Position numbers and translations under genes: made by a program
Part shown: positions 19,501 to 26,928 of the stretch, piece after piece
How the letters are laid out: each line of letters begins with the position of its first letter
Numbering within the stretch: the stretch's first letter is position 1
The notes under the pieces: model-generated
What the model saw: the letters and a program-made list of their open reading frames with translations, nothing else
Told to the model about the DNA's origin: nothing
The model's database searches: none
Origin: Labilibaculum antarcticum
GTDB taxonomy: Bacteria > Bacteroidota > Bacteroidia > Bacteroidales > Marinifilaceae
Assembly: GCF_002356295.1 (NCBI RefSeq)
Contig: NZ_AP018042.1
Coordinates: forward strand, 806,001 to 870,000
Direction of reading: 5' to 3'
DNA: 64,000 nucleotides

Positions 19501-19730
19501 CCCACGAAACTAATCAACAAAATATCTGTAGATTTAGCTTCCAGGGAATATCGCCCATCAATATCAGTACTGGCACCAATCGTAGTACCTTTTAAAACAA
19601 CAGATACTCCGGGCATACCCAGACCATCTTCAGCACTGGTAATAGTACCAGTTATCTGCTTGCTTTGCGCAGTTACTACTTGTAATCCCATAAAAATGAG
19701 TAATACAAATAGTCCAATCATTTTTTTCAT
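16536..19730 (-). CDS. susC: SusC/RagA-type TonB-linked outer-membrane transporter
   Basis: A 1064-residue outer-membrane importer that works with the following SusD lipoprotein. Order: signal peptide (MKKMIGLFVLLIFMGLQVVTAQ), carboxypeptidase-regulatory-like domain (ITGTITSAEDGLGMPGVSV to about residue 95), the plug with the SusC hallmark ILIRGSASLMGNNQALFVVDGVPMD, ASDINPDDVESVSILKGAAASALYGSRAANGV (DVESVSILKGAAASALYG motif), and a large barrel ending in TRTYGFNVTLGF. No sigma/anti-sigma pair, hybrid sensor or polysaccharide enzyme lies next to it, so the target may be a peptide or a glycan processed elsewhere. Confidence 0.95.
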   Translation of the reverse strand: MKKMIGLFVLLIFMGLQVVTAQSKQITGTITSAEDGLGMPGVSVVLKGTTIGASTDIDGRYSLEAKSTDILLISFVGMITQEIKVGDKTVINVVMETESIGMDEVVVTALGVTREKKSLGYAVTEVSGESISEGKESNIVNSLSGKVAGVSIRQANTMGGSANILIRGSASLMGNNQALFVVDGVPMDNSNTNTADQSSGRGGYDYGNAASDINPDDVESVSILKGAAASALYGSRAANGVVLITTKKGKKRNGFGVTVNSGITFNTINKETMPEYQYEYGAGYSPDWSFSGSDGLNGNIVVNTNDDASWGPAFDPNLQVVHWDALDPNADNYGETRPWVAPKSTVYDFFETGVKYTNSVALTGGNDFGSFRLSFTNSDESGILPNSSIKKNSMSIKSDYKLTEKLKASASANYVNTKGKGRFGTGYDDNNPMQNFAQWFQTNLDFDRLKKNYERGDGGMLTWNASNPTDLAPAYANNPYWTRYKNYEDDERNRLFGYIALDYELNDMFSLTYRTSIDFYQERQNERIAVGSNTQSKFSSFDRTYSEWNSDLMLKFKKRVNDFSLNGLVGVNYLDRNIQTISGETSGGLVVPGLYTVANSVVAKSPTETLLEKNTKSGYGSFSVGYKNFAYFEGSFRVDQTSTLPTNENTYFYPAVSGSLILSELGAIKDLSFLSFAKLRANYAEVGNDTNPYNIRSAYSQYVNWGNKASFSVNGTLKNPELKSERTESVELGLEANFFNNRFGFDLALYKSNSFDQIMDVNVSTASGYSRAFVNSGEIENKGIELGINISPVKSSDFNWDMNINWAKNKNEVISLYNGVDNIQILSAWDITMNATVGEAYGVLKGTDFVYTNGKKTVDANGYYTKTAEDDKVIGNIQADWTGGITNTFSYKGITLRALVDIQKGGDIYSVDRKYGLATGLFKETGGLNSKGNPKRDAVSDGGGILHAEAVNIDGTPNTTFARANSWGGDQYYGRTPTARYIYDASYVKLREVALSYTIPKSILSQTFFTKAVVSAVGRNLWIIHKNTPGFDPETGQSSGNEQGIANGSYPTTRTYGFNVTLGF

Positions 19731-20248
19731 AAAAAAAACTTTTTAGTTAGTAATTAAGTAAAGATGCAAAATGGTTAATGGTAATTATAGATTATAAAAA
19801 TAGCATTTAAAACGCTTTTAACAAAAATTAACAGCCTTTTAACAAATACATAATGATGACTTAAATCATGTTTTAGAGAGTTTAAGATGTTTCAATTAAA
19901 GAAAGCAACAACAGCTTTATTCTTTTTAGTTTTAAAATCAACACGATAGCATTCAATATACGAATAAAACATATTGAAATAAAAATAAAAAAAATAAAGT
20001 GTTTTTTTTATAAAAAACCGACACACATCATAAAAATGGCAGCAAAAAAGCACTCACACCCCTAAAAAAACAAATCAAACCATTAATAAAATGCAACATT
20101 ACATCACCACATTATAATAAACAGGGGGTGTTGTGAAATACAAGTAGAAAAACACTAGATTCCTTTTCTGGTAAGAATCAAAAAAAATCAAAAGAATGAC
20201 CTAGAACCAATTTTCGGAATTGCTACATTTGATAAAATTTAAACAACA
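19731..20248. other. 518-bp AT-rich intergenic region between divergent susC and pepD
   Basis: Holds the promoters of both divergent genes. A plus-strand TACATTTG at 20224-20231 is a good -7 match for pepD, but no -33 is clear. No convincing -7 match was found for susC on the minus strand. A C-rich CACACCCCT near 20058 and a G-rich AGGGGGTG near 20124 could pair loosely. No gene was seen. Confidence 0.5.
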
Positions 20249-21712
20249 ATGAAAAGAATACTAGCAGAATTACAGCCGAGAGAAATTTGGAAACATTTCG
20301 AAGATATTTGTCAAATTCCAAGACCATCTAAAAAAGAAGATCGAATAATCGACTTTTTGATGGAATTCGGCAAGAAGCACAACTTGCAAACAAAGAGAGA
20401 TGAAATTGGCAATGTTTTAATTTCAAAACCAGCTACTCCAGGTAATGAAAACAGGAAAACGATTGTTTTACAATCTCACATGGATATGGTTTGTGAAAAA
20501 AACAGTGAAACAAAGCACGATTTCGATAAAGACCCTATTATTCCATGGATTGATAACGGTTGGGTGAAAGCCAAAGGAACCACACTAGGTGCTGATGATG
20601 GAATTGGTATTGCTGCAGAAATGGCTCTTCTTAGCTCAACTGATATTGCACATGGTCCTATAGAGTGCCTTTTTACTGTTGATGAAGAAACTGGTCTGTC
20701 CGGTGCATTTGCTTTACAACCCGGATTTATTAGTGGAGAAATTCTATTAAATCTGGATTCGGAAGATGAAGGTGAAATTTTTATCGGTTGTGCCGGAGGA
20801 ATTGACACCTTGGCAACAATAGAATATTCTAAGGAAGATGTCCCCAATGGACATTTCCCTGTTCGAATTGATGTAAAAGGACTTCTTGGAGGTCATTCGG
20901 GTGATGAAATAAATAAAGGTCGTGGCAACTCAAACAAAATCTTAAATCGTTTTCTTTGGCAGATAAATAAGAAATATGATATTCGAATTGCGTGTTTTGA
21001 TGGTGGAAATTTAAGAAATGCAATTCCTCGCGAAGCCTATGCAATCATCACCTTACCTTCTAAATTCAAAGAAAATGTTCGTGTAGATTTAAATATTTAC
21101 GCTGCAGAAATGGAAGATGTATGGAGTGTTAGTGAACCCAAACTAAAAATATCATTAGAATCTACCGACACTCCGGCATTTGTGATTGATAAGGAAAGCT
21201 CCTCAAACTTAATGGATGCCATTTACGCATGCCCGCATGGAGTTTTTTCCATGAGTTCAAAAATGCCAGGTATGGTTGAAACTTCAACAAATTTAGCATC
21301 AGTTAAATTTTCAGGAGAGAATAAAATCAAAATTACCACCTCCCAAAGAAGTGATGTAGATAGCGAAAAATACAACATCTCTCAAATGGTTGGCACTACC
21401 CTAAGCATGGCAAATGCGAAAATTGAACACACCGATGGATATCCTGGATGGGCTCCAAATCCTTCTTCCGAAATATTAGCTACTGCGGTAAATTCCTACA
21501 AAAAACTTTTTGGAATAGAACCAGTTGTTCGTTCCATTCATGCAGGACTTGAATGCGGCCTTTTTCTTGAGAAATATCCAAACATGGATATGATTTCATT
21601 TGGACCTACACTTAAAGATGTGCATTCGCCAGATGAACAAATAAATATTGAAACGGTGGATAAATTTTGGAAACATCTACTCGACATTGTCCAAAACTCA
21701 CCTTTAAAATAA
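20249..21712 (+). CDS. pepD: Aminoacyl-histidine dipeptidase (peptidase M20C)
   Basis: A cytoplasmic zinc dipeptidase that cleaves Xaa-His and other dipeptides. The 487-residue protein is of normal PepD length and starts LAELQPREIWKHFEDICQIPRPSK. Metal and catalytic residues of M20 enzymes are visible: VLQSHMDMVCEKN, GTTLGADDGIGIA, FTVDEETGLSGA and LLNLDSEDEGEIFIGCAGG. The central lid domain contains the VKGLLGGHSGDEINKGRGN block, and the C-terminus has IHAGLECGLFLEKYPNMDMISFGP with DVHSPDE. It is a single gene, followed by a strong terminator. Confidence 0.95.
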   Translation: MKRILAELQPREIWKHFEDICQIPRPSKKEDRIIDFLMEFGKKHNLQTKRDEIGNVLISKPATPGNENRKTIVLQSHMDMVCEKNSETKHDFDKDPIIPWIDNGWVKAKGTTLGADDGIGIAAEMALLSSTDIAHGPIECLFTVDEETGLSGAFALQPGFISGEILLNLDSEDEGEIFIGCAGGIDTLATIEYSKEDVPNGHFPVRIDVKGLLGGHSGDEINKGRGNSNKILNRFLWQINKKYDIRIACFDGGNLRNAIPREAYAIITLPSKFKENVRVDLNIYAAEMEDVWSVSEPKLKISLESTDTPAFVIDKESSSNLMDAIYACPHGVFSMSSKMPGMVETSTNLASVKFSGENKIKITTSQRSDVDSEKYNISQMVGTTLSMANAKIEHTDGYPGWAPNPSSEILATAVNSYKKLFGIEPVVRSIHAGLECGLFLEKYPNMDMISFGPTLKDVHSPDEQINIETVDKFWKHLLDIVQNSPLK

Positions 21713-21743
21713 AAGAGAACTATTGTCCTCTACTATTAATATA

Positions 21744-21778
21744 ACGGCGGTCCTGAATTCAGGTCGCCGTTTTTTTTT
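21744..21778 (+). terminator. Intrinsic terminator after pepD
   Basis: ACGGCG (21744-21749) pairs with CGCCGT (21765-21770) around the inner palindrome CCTGAATTCAGG, followed by nine T. Confidence 0.93.
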
Positions 21779-21817
21779 ATCTTCAATCAATTTATTCATT
21801 GTTTAAACTTATGTGTC

Positions 21818-22615
21818 GTGACTGAATTACTAGCTAATTTTCAGGAAATGGATATCTACTCCTTTCCCATTATCTGCTTACTATTATTAGCTGGATTCGC
21901 GGTGGGCATAATTAATACCATTGCCGGAAGCGGAACTGTAATCTCCTATTCCTTATTTATGTTTTTAGGTCTCTCCGCGCCATTTGCCAATGGAACAATT
22001 CGATTTGGTGTGATTATGCAAACATTAGTCGCCTCATATAATTTTAAAAAACAAAATATTCTTGATCTCAGAAAAGGAGTCTTACTTGCATTTCCTACTG
22101 TTCTTGGATCTATTTTGGGAGCACAAATAGCCATTAGTATTGACAAGGATCTGTTTGAGATTTTAATAGCAGCCGTTATGCTTGTTATGGCTTTCTTCTT
22201 ATTCTTCAAACCAAAACAATGGCTTACAGGTTCTAAACTTCTTCAAAGCAAGAAATTTGGATTCAAACAATTCATCATCTTTTTTGCTGTTGGAATATAT
22301 GGTGGTTTTATCCATATCGGAGTTGGCATTTTCCTGATAGGCATTTTAGTTCTTCAAATGGGTTACGATTTAGTAAGGGCAAATGCCTTAAAAGTATTTA
22401 TAGTACTATTATACAGCCCATTTGCATTGATCATTTTCATGATGAATGATCAAATACATTATGGAATTGGAGCAATTGCTGCAATAGGTAACGTATTGGG
22501 TGGATATGTTGCCTCCCGTTTTGCGCTAAATTGGGGGTCTAATTTTATTAGATGGATACTAATGCTTATAATTATTCTTTTTTGTATTCGAGCCTTAAAC
22601 CTCTTTCACTTCTAA
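21818..22615 (+). CDS. TSUP/TauE-family sulfite exporter-type permease
   Basis: A 265-residue inner-membrane protein with about eight hydrophobic helices and the TSUP (DUF81) hallmarks: AGFAVGIINTIAGSGTVISY near the N-terminus and the repeated half-site VGIYGGFIHIGVGIFLIGIL. Members transport sulfite, sulfonates or other organic anions; the substrate here is unknown. The longest form starts at GTG 21818; ATG 21848 is an alternative that removes ten residues and keeps the first helix. There is no clear partner gene. Confidence 0.85.
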   Translation: MTELLANFQEMDIYSFPIICLLLLAGFAVGIINTIAGSGTVISYSLFMFLGLSAPFANGTIRFGVIMQTLVASYNFKKQNILDLRKGVLLAFPTVLGSILGAQIAISIDKDLFEILIAAVMLVMAFFLFFKPKQWLTGSKLLQSKKFGFKQFIIFFAVGIYGGFIHIGVGIFLIGILVLQMGYDLVRANALKVFIVLLYSPFALIIFMMNDQIHYGIGAIAAIGNVLGGYVASRFALNWGSNFIRWILMLIIILFCIRALNLFHF

Positions 22616-22726
22616 ATAAAGCGCGTTGACACCAATATCGAAACCATTGGTCAAGTACCCATATTTGTATTAATTTTTCATAAATCAATACTGCTAAAAA
22701 ACCTTTCCGAAATTAGATAAAAAGAG

Positions 22727-22734
22727 TAGTTTTG
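22727..22734 (+). promoter_or_regulatory. Probable -7 element of the HD-domain gene
   Basis: TAGTTTTG matches TAnnTTTG, 24 bases before the GTG start at 22759. No good -33 element was seen. Confidence 0.5.
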
Positions 22735-22758
22735 TGCACTAATTTTAACGACTAAGAC

Positions 22759-23538
22759 GTGAAACAAGAAGCCTACAATAATATAGAAACATGGTTTAAT
22801 AATTATATTGCCGGGTTTGAAATTGAGATCGAAGAAATTAAGCTCAATATTAATTTAAAACGAAACCATACGTTTCGTGTGGTCGAATTAATTAAAGAAC
22901 TTAGCCAAGAAACAGATATGGATGAGAAGGATGTAAGCTTGGCTCAGATATCTGCTTTATTGCATGATTTAGGAAGATTTGAGCAATTGGCTAATTATGG
23001 TACATTTTCCGATACTGAAGAAATTAATCACATTCAGCTTGGGATCTCGACCATTACCGAAAACAATATCTTATCTGAACTCACAGAGGAAGAATCAAAT
23101 ATTGTAATTGAAAGCATTAAATACCATAATGAATTACAACTACCCAAAACGATAGACTCCCAACTATTGCCTTTTATCAAGATACTAAGGGATGCAGACA
23201 AAATTGATATTCTTTATATTGTTGCAGATTATTATTCAAACAATAAACAAGGAAACAACAAAAGGCTGGAAATGGATTTATCCGACAAACCGGAAATTTC
23301 AAAGAAAGTATACCAAAGCATTATTGGTGAAAAGCTTGTAAACTTTAAGGATGTTCTTACGATTAACGATCTAAAGCTTTATCAAATGTCTCTTATATTT
23401 AATCTTAACTTTAAAAAGAGCTATAAAATCATCAGTGAAAAAACGTATTTAAAACAAATATTCGAAACCTTACCAAAAAAAGATCTTGTAATTGATATGT
23501 ACAGGCAAATGAAAATACACCTTGAAAATCAACTATAA
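22759..23538 (+). CDS. HD-domain phosphohydrolase of unknown substrate
   Basis: A 259-residue soluble protein with an HD domain: a first His in KRNHTFRVVELIKEL, the HD pair in ALLHDLGRFEQLANYGTFSD, a conserved His in EINHIQLGIS, IKYHNELQLP, and the later Asp in ILRDADKIDILYIV. This pattern suggests a metal-dependent phosphohydrolase or phosphodiesterase acting on a nucleotide. The start is GTG, chosen because no ATG lies nearby in frame and the promoter is just upstream. The C-terminal third is helical and not recognised. Confidence 0.8.
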   Translation: MKQEAYNNIETWFNNYIAGFEIEIEEIKLNINLKRNHTFRVVELIKELSQETDMDEKDVSLAQISALLHDLGRFEQLANYGTFSDTEEINHIQLGISTITENNILSELTEEESNIVIESIKYHNELQLPKTIDSQLLPFIKILRDADKIDILYIVADYYSNNKQGNNKRLEMDLSDKPEISKKVYQSIIGEKLVNFKDVLTINDLKLYQMSLIFNLNFKKSYKIISEKTYLKQIFETLPKKDLVIDMYRQMKIHLENQL

Positions 23539-23653
23539 AATCAACTACATTAAAGCTTATGTAGAATGATTAAAAATAATAATCTTAGATTCGACGATTT
23601 AAATCGAATAATGTATATATTTACAAAAGATTATTATTAAAAGACCATAAACA

Positions 23654-23878
23654 ATGAGAGATATCGTTTGTAACTGTCAGATGGTAGACAGAAAAACCAT
23701 AGATAAGGCTATTCACGAAAAAAGCGCCACCACAATTGAAGAAATCAGAAGATACACCGGAGCTAATACTGGTTGTGGTAAATGTATTGGCTATATAAAC
23801 AGCATATTAGATACTGAAGTTCCTAAAATTGCAGTGAAAGTAGAGAATTCACCACCAAGTAAATTTAAACTTTGGTAA
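23654..23878 (+). CDS. BFD-like [2Fe-2S] ferredoxin
   Basis: A 74-residue protein with the bacterioferritin-associated ferredoxin cysteine pattern: C6-x-C8 (IVCNCQ) and C41-x2-C44 (TGCGKC), spaced as in the family to hold a [2Fe-2S] cluster. BFD domains release iron from bacterioferritin or serve as electron-transfer modules in larger enzymes. Here the domain stands alone with a 25-residue tail, and no bacterioferritin gene is next to it. It is followed at once by an intrinsic terminator. Confidence 0.87.
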   Translation: MRDIVCNCQMVDRKTIDKAIHEKSATTIEEIRRYTGANTGCGKCIGYINSILDTEVPKIAVKVENSPPSKFKLW

Positions 23879-23886
23879 AACCATAT

Positions 23887-23913
23887 AGCTTCGGAAATAC
23901 CGAAGCTTTTTTT
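23887..23913 (+). terminator. Intrinsic terminator after the BFD-like gene
   Basis: Perfect 8-bp stem AGCTTCGG (23887-23894) with CCGAAGCT (23900-23907) and a following T run. The convergent citF ends at 23929, so the hairpin may also slow transcription from the other side. Confidence 0.9.
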
Positions 23914-23928
23914 GATTCAAAATTCATT

Positions 23929-25482
23929 CTACAATACCTTTCGAACTACATCGATAATAGTTCCATCAACCCATTTTATAGCAGCTACAATCTCATCTGA
24001 TAAAACCAGCTCATCCATAACACCACAAATAGCTTCCGCTTCTTTCTTCAATTCTTCAATTGATTTAATGGGCAAACAACTTCCTTTCAATTTTTCCAAC
24101 AGATCTTTTCGTAAGGGGTTGATAGCAATTCCTCTTTCGGTAACGATAACATCTATCAATTCACCAGGACCACATATTGTTGTCACCTCATCTCTTACAA
24201 CTGGTATTCTATTTCGAAATAATGGTATTGGTAGAATTACTGTTTTGCTAAACAAACAATTTTGCCACCCTCCGATTCCATGCAATAAATAACCATCTGA
24301 ATGAGTCACTACGTTTGCATTAAAATTAACATCAACCTCAGTAGCCCCTAGAATTGCAACATCCACCATTCCTGCAAAATTCCCTTTACTATGATAGTTA
24401 TAACTGGTAAAAGGACTAGTCCATACATGATTTGCATTTTCCCGCATCGATCGCACTCCTTCCAGATCGAAAGTTTGACCATCTAAAATGTATTCCACAA
24501 GTCCCTCTTCGAGCATTTGCACGAGATATTTATTACTCCCCCCCCTTGCAAATCGAGCTTTTATGCCTTTTTCTTTCATTATTTTGCCAAAAAATTCACT
24601 AATAGCAAGTGAAGTACCTCCTGCTCCTGCCTGAAATGAAAAGCCATCTTTAATAATACCTGCTTCTTCGCAAAATTTTGCTGTTAATTCGGCTATAAAT
24701 AAACGATCCGGACTCTTGGTGATTTGTGTCGTTCCTGAAACAATTTCTTCGGGAATTCCAATCTGATCCATTTCAACCGTAAAATCAACAAAATTCCCCT
24801 GAATTTGCCATGGGACACAAGGAAAGGCAATCATATTATCTGTAGCCACAATAACCTTATCGGCAAATTGTGAATCTGCTAAAGCAAATCCGAGTAGACC
24901 TGATGCAGAATTTCCTGCAAGACCATTGGCATTTCCGAAAGAATCTGCGCAGGCCGCTCCAATAACCGCGATATCAATATGAACTTCTCCATCCTGAATA
25001 GCCTGATACCTGCCTCCGTGAGAACGCAGAATAGCAATACCTTTCATTTTCCCTTCTGAACAAAACTTTCCCAAAGGACCATTCATACTTCCCTCTATGC
25101 GAGAAATCGTACCATCTTCAAGGTAGGGAATAAGATGTTCGTGACATGGAAATGAAGCCGATGGGAACCAAATTAAATCCTTCACCCCCAACTCATGAGC
25201 GATATCAAATATCTTATTTGCCAATAAATCTCCATTTCGAAAATGATGATGGGTAGAAATCCTCATGCCATTAGCCAAACCAGCCTTTACCAAAGCATCT
25301 TTTAAATCCTTACCCTTTTTGTTACCATCGGCTGGATAATTTGCATTGGTCGGGATTTTAGAGTTGTATTTTCGATTTTTAGGAACAAACATCCCAATTC
25401 CCATAAAAGGGATTGCCTCTTCCCCATTAATTTGAGTTGGAACCATTCGTCCAACTGCATTTTTAATTAATTTAACCGACAT
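23929..25482 (-). CDS. citF: Citrate lyase alpha subunit (or citramalate lyase alpha), CoA transferase-type
   Basis: The alpha subunit swaps the acetyl group of the acyl carrier for citrate (or citramalate). The 517-residue protein is of normal CitF length: GMRISTHHHFRNGD, GAACADSFGNANG, FQAGAGGTSLAISEF, and a C-terminal TVILPIPLFRNRIPVVRDEVTTICGPG with TERGIAINP. The start at 25482 is set by GGAGGAG at 25488-25494, five bases upstream, and overlaps the end of the CitDE gene by 11 bases, so the two are translationally coupled. The nearby methylmalonyl-CoA decarboxylase operon fits a fermentative role. Citrate and citramalate cannot be told apart from sequence. Confidence 0.9.
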   Translation of the reverse strand: MSVKLIKNAVGRMVPTQINGEEAIPFMGIGMFVPKNRKYNSKIPTNANYPADGNKKGKDLKDALVKAGLANGMRISTHHHFRNGDLLANKIFDIAHELGVKDLIWFPSASFPCHEHLIPYLEDGTISRIEGSMNGPLGKFCSEGKMKGIAILRSHGGRYQAIQDGEVHIDIAVIGAACADSFGNANGLAGNSASGLLGFALADSQFADKVIVATDNMIAFPCVPWQIQGNFVDFTVEMDQIGIPEEIVSGTTQITKSPDRLFIAELTAKFCEEAGIIKDGFSFQAGAGGTSLAISEFFGKIMKEKGIKARFARGGSNKYLVQMLEEGLVEYILDGQTFDLEGVRSMRENANHVWTSPFTSYNYHSKGNFAGMVDVAILGATEVDVNFNANVVTHSDGYLLHGIGGWQNCLFSKTVILPIPLFRNRIPVVRDEVTTICGPGELIDVIVTERGIAINPLRKDLLEKLKGSCLPIKSIEELKKEAEAICGVMDELVLSDEIVAAIKWVDGTIIDVVRKVL

Positions 25483-26698
25483 AATCACTCCTCCAATCTT
25501 TAGGTAGTATTCCAAGATTAATTGCCAACTCCAAAACTTTTAATTGTCGTTTCACCACCGGAGGATCCACCATTTTGGTTCCAACTGAAACCACAGATAA
25601 CCCCATACTTTCAGCTTCATAAAAAGCATTCACTATTTTCTTTGCTCTTTCTATCTCATCACAATTTGGGGCGAAATTCTCATGTATTACCGATATTTGT
25701 CGAGGATGTATGCAACCCATCCCCTGGAACCCTAATGATTTTGATCGTTTTACATTTTCGGCCAATGCCTGCATATCTCCAACATCAGAAAAAACAGAAT
25801 CTATTGCTTGTATTTTTGCAGCATGACAAGCATTCACAACCCGCATTCTTCCATATAGTGATTCGGCGCCACTATTAGTTCGCTGAACTCCTAAATCAGC
25901 TGTGTAATCCTCCAAACCAATTGCCATAGCAACAATATTACGCGAAGCTGATGCAATTTCATAAGCATTTTCAACACCAAGCGCAGTCTCTATAATTGGC
26001 ATTAAAAAGATATCCCGTATGAGATTTACTTTTTGTTTAATTTTAGCAATTTCTTCTTCAACTCTATCAATCTCTGCACGGGATTCACATTTGGGTATTA
26101 AAATAAGATGAACATTATGAGGAACAATAAAAGTCAAATCTTCAAGACCGAATTGCCCTTGATTAATTCGAACCATCCTTTCAGCACCGTAAAAGTTTTG
26201 AGAACGTAATGCGTTACGCACAATATATCGCGCCTCATTTTTTTTGGAAACAGCTACAGCGTCTTCCAAATCGAGAATAATACCATTGGGTTTATGAATA
26301 CCTGCATTAAGCATCATGTAAGGCGTGTTTCCAGGAAGATACAGTCTGGAAAATCTAAATTGATCCTTATTGGATTTATATAAATTATCAGGAAGAAAAT
26401 CAAAGAGAAAATCTTTATTAGAACTAACAACCTGCTTTATGGCCGACTCGAGTCGTGCGGCTATGACATAGGGTAAGGCACCACTATCATTAATTACGAC
26501 CAATGCATTCTCTACAGAGAAAAAACTTAAGATTGATCTACATAAGGCTTCAATTGACTTCCCATAGAAAACTTTCACCTTTGATTCCAATTTGAAAATA
26601 ATCCCTTCGGATTGCTTTAACTCAATGCTAACAAAACAGTCTCCTTTACCATTAGCATCAAAATTTCCTGCCGTACCAATTTGTCCTCCAAGTTCCAT
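25472..26698 (-). CDS. citE: CitD-CitE fusion: citrate lyase acyl-carrier domain plus beta (lyase) subunit
   Basis: The 408-residue protein joins two normally separate subunits. Residues 1 to about 95 match the acyl carrier protein CitD (GTAGNFDANGKGDCFVSIEL, then VFYGKSIEALCRSIL and VVINDSGALPYVIAARLESAI). From about residue 115 on it is CitE of the HpcH/HpaI aldolase-like fold: RLYLPGNTPYMM, GIILDLEDAVAVSKKNEAR, MVRINQ, PIIETALGVENA, MAIGLEDYTADLGV. In Klebsiella CitD the CoA-derived prosthetic group is on a serine in GTLESSD; here this stretch has no serine, so the attachment site is either different or lost. No citC, citX or citG gene is in the window. The fusion is seen directly; the activity is inferred. 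Confidence 0.82.
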   Translation of the reverse strand: MELGGQIGTAGNFDANGKGDCFVSIELKQSEGIIFKLESKVKVFYGKSIEALCRSILSFFSVENALVVINDSGALPYVIAARLESAIKQVVSSNKDFLFDFLPDNLYKSNKDQFRFSRLYLPGNTPYMMLNAGIHKPNGIILDLEDAVAVSKKNEARYIVRNALRSQNFYGAERMVRINQGQFGLEDLTFIVPHNVHLILIPKCESRAEIDRVEEEIAKIKQKVNLIRDIFLMPIIETALGVENAYEIASASRNIVAMAIGLEDYTADLGVQRTNSGAESLYGRMRVVNACHAAKIQAIDSVFSDVGDMQALAENVKRSKSLGFQGMGCIHPRQISVIHENFAPNCDEIERAKKIVNAFYEAESMGLSVVSVGTKMVDPPVVKRQLKVLELAINLGILPKDWRSDYVG

Positions 26699-26872
26699 AT
26701 TTAATGAGATTTAGATTGCCAAAATATCAAACAAAAAAAAAGGAGAAGTAAGAACCCAAATAATCAGTTCCTACCGCTCCCTTTCATTCCCATTTTACAT
26801 CTGATTAATTAATGTATCTAAATATACCATTTTAGATGAAATAAAAAAATGACTATACTCAAGTTTATAACT

Positions 26873-26904
26873 AAAAAAAGGGTTGCCGCAAACGACAACC
26901 CTTT
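26873..26904 (-). terminator. Intrinsic terminator of the methylmalonyl-CoA decarboxylase operon
   Basis: On the minus strand AAAGGGTTG (26904-26896) pairs with CAACCCTTT (26885-26877) and runs into a T stretch. Confidence 0.9.
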
Positions 26905-26928
26905 AAAAATATCTAAAATGATGACTTT

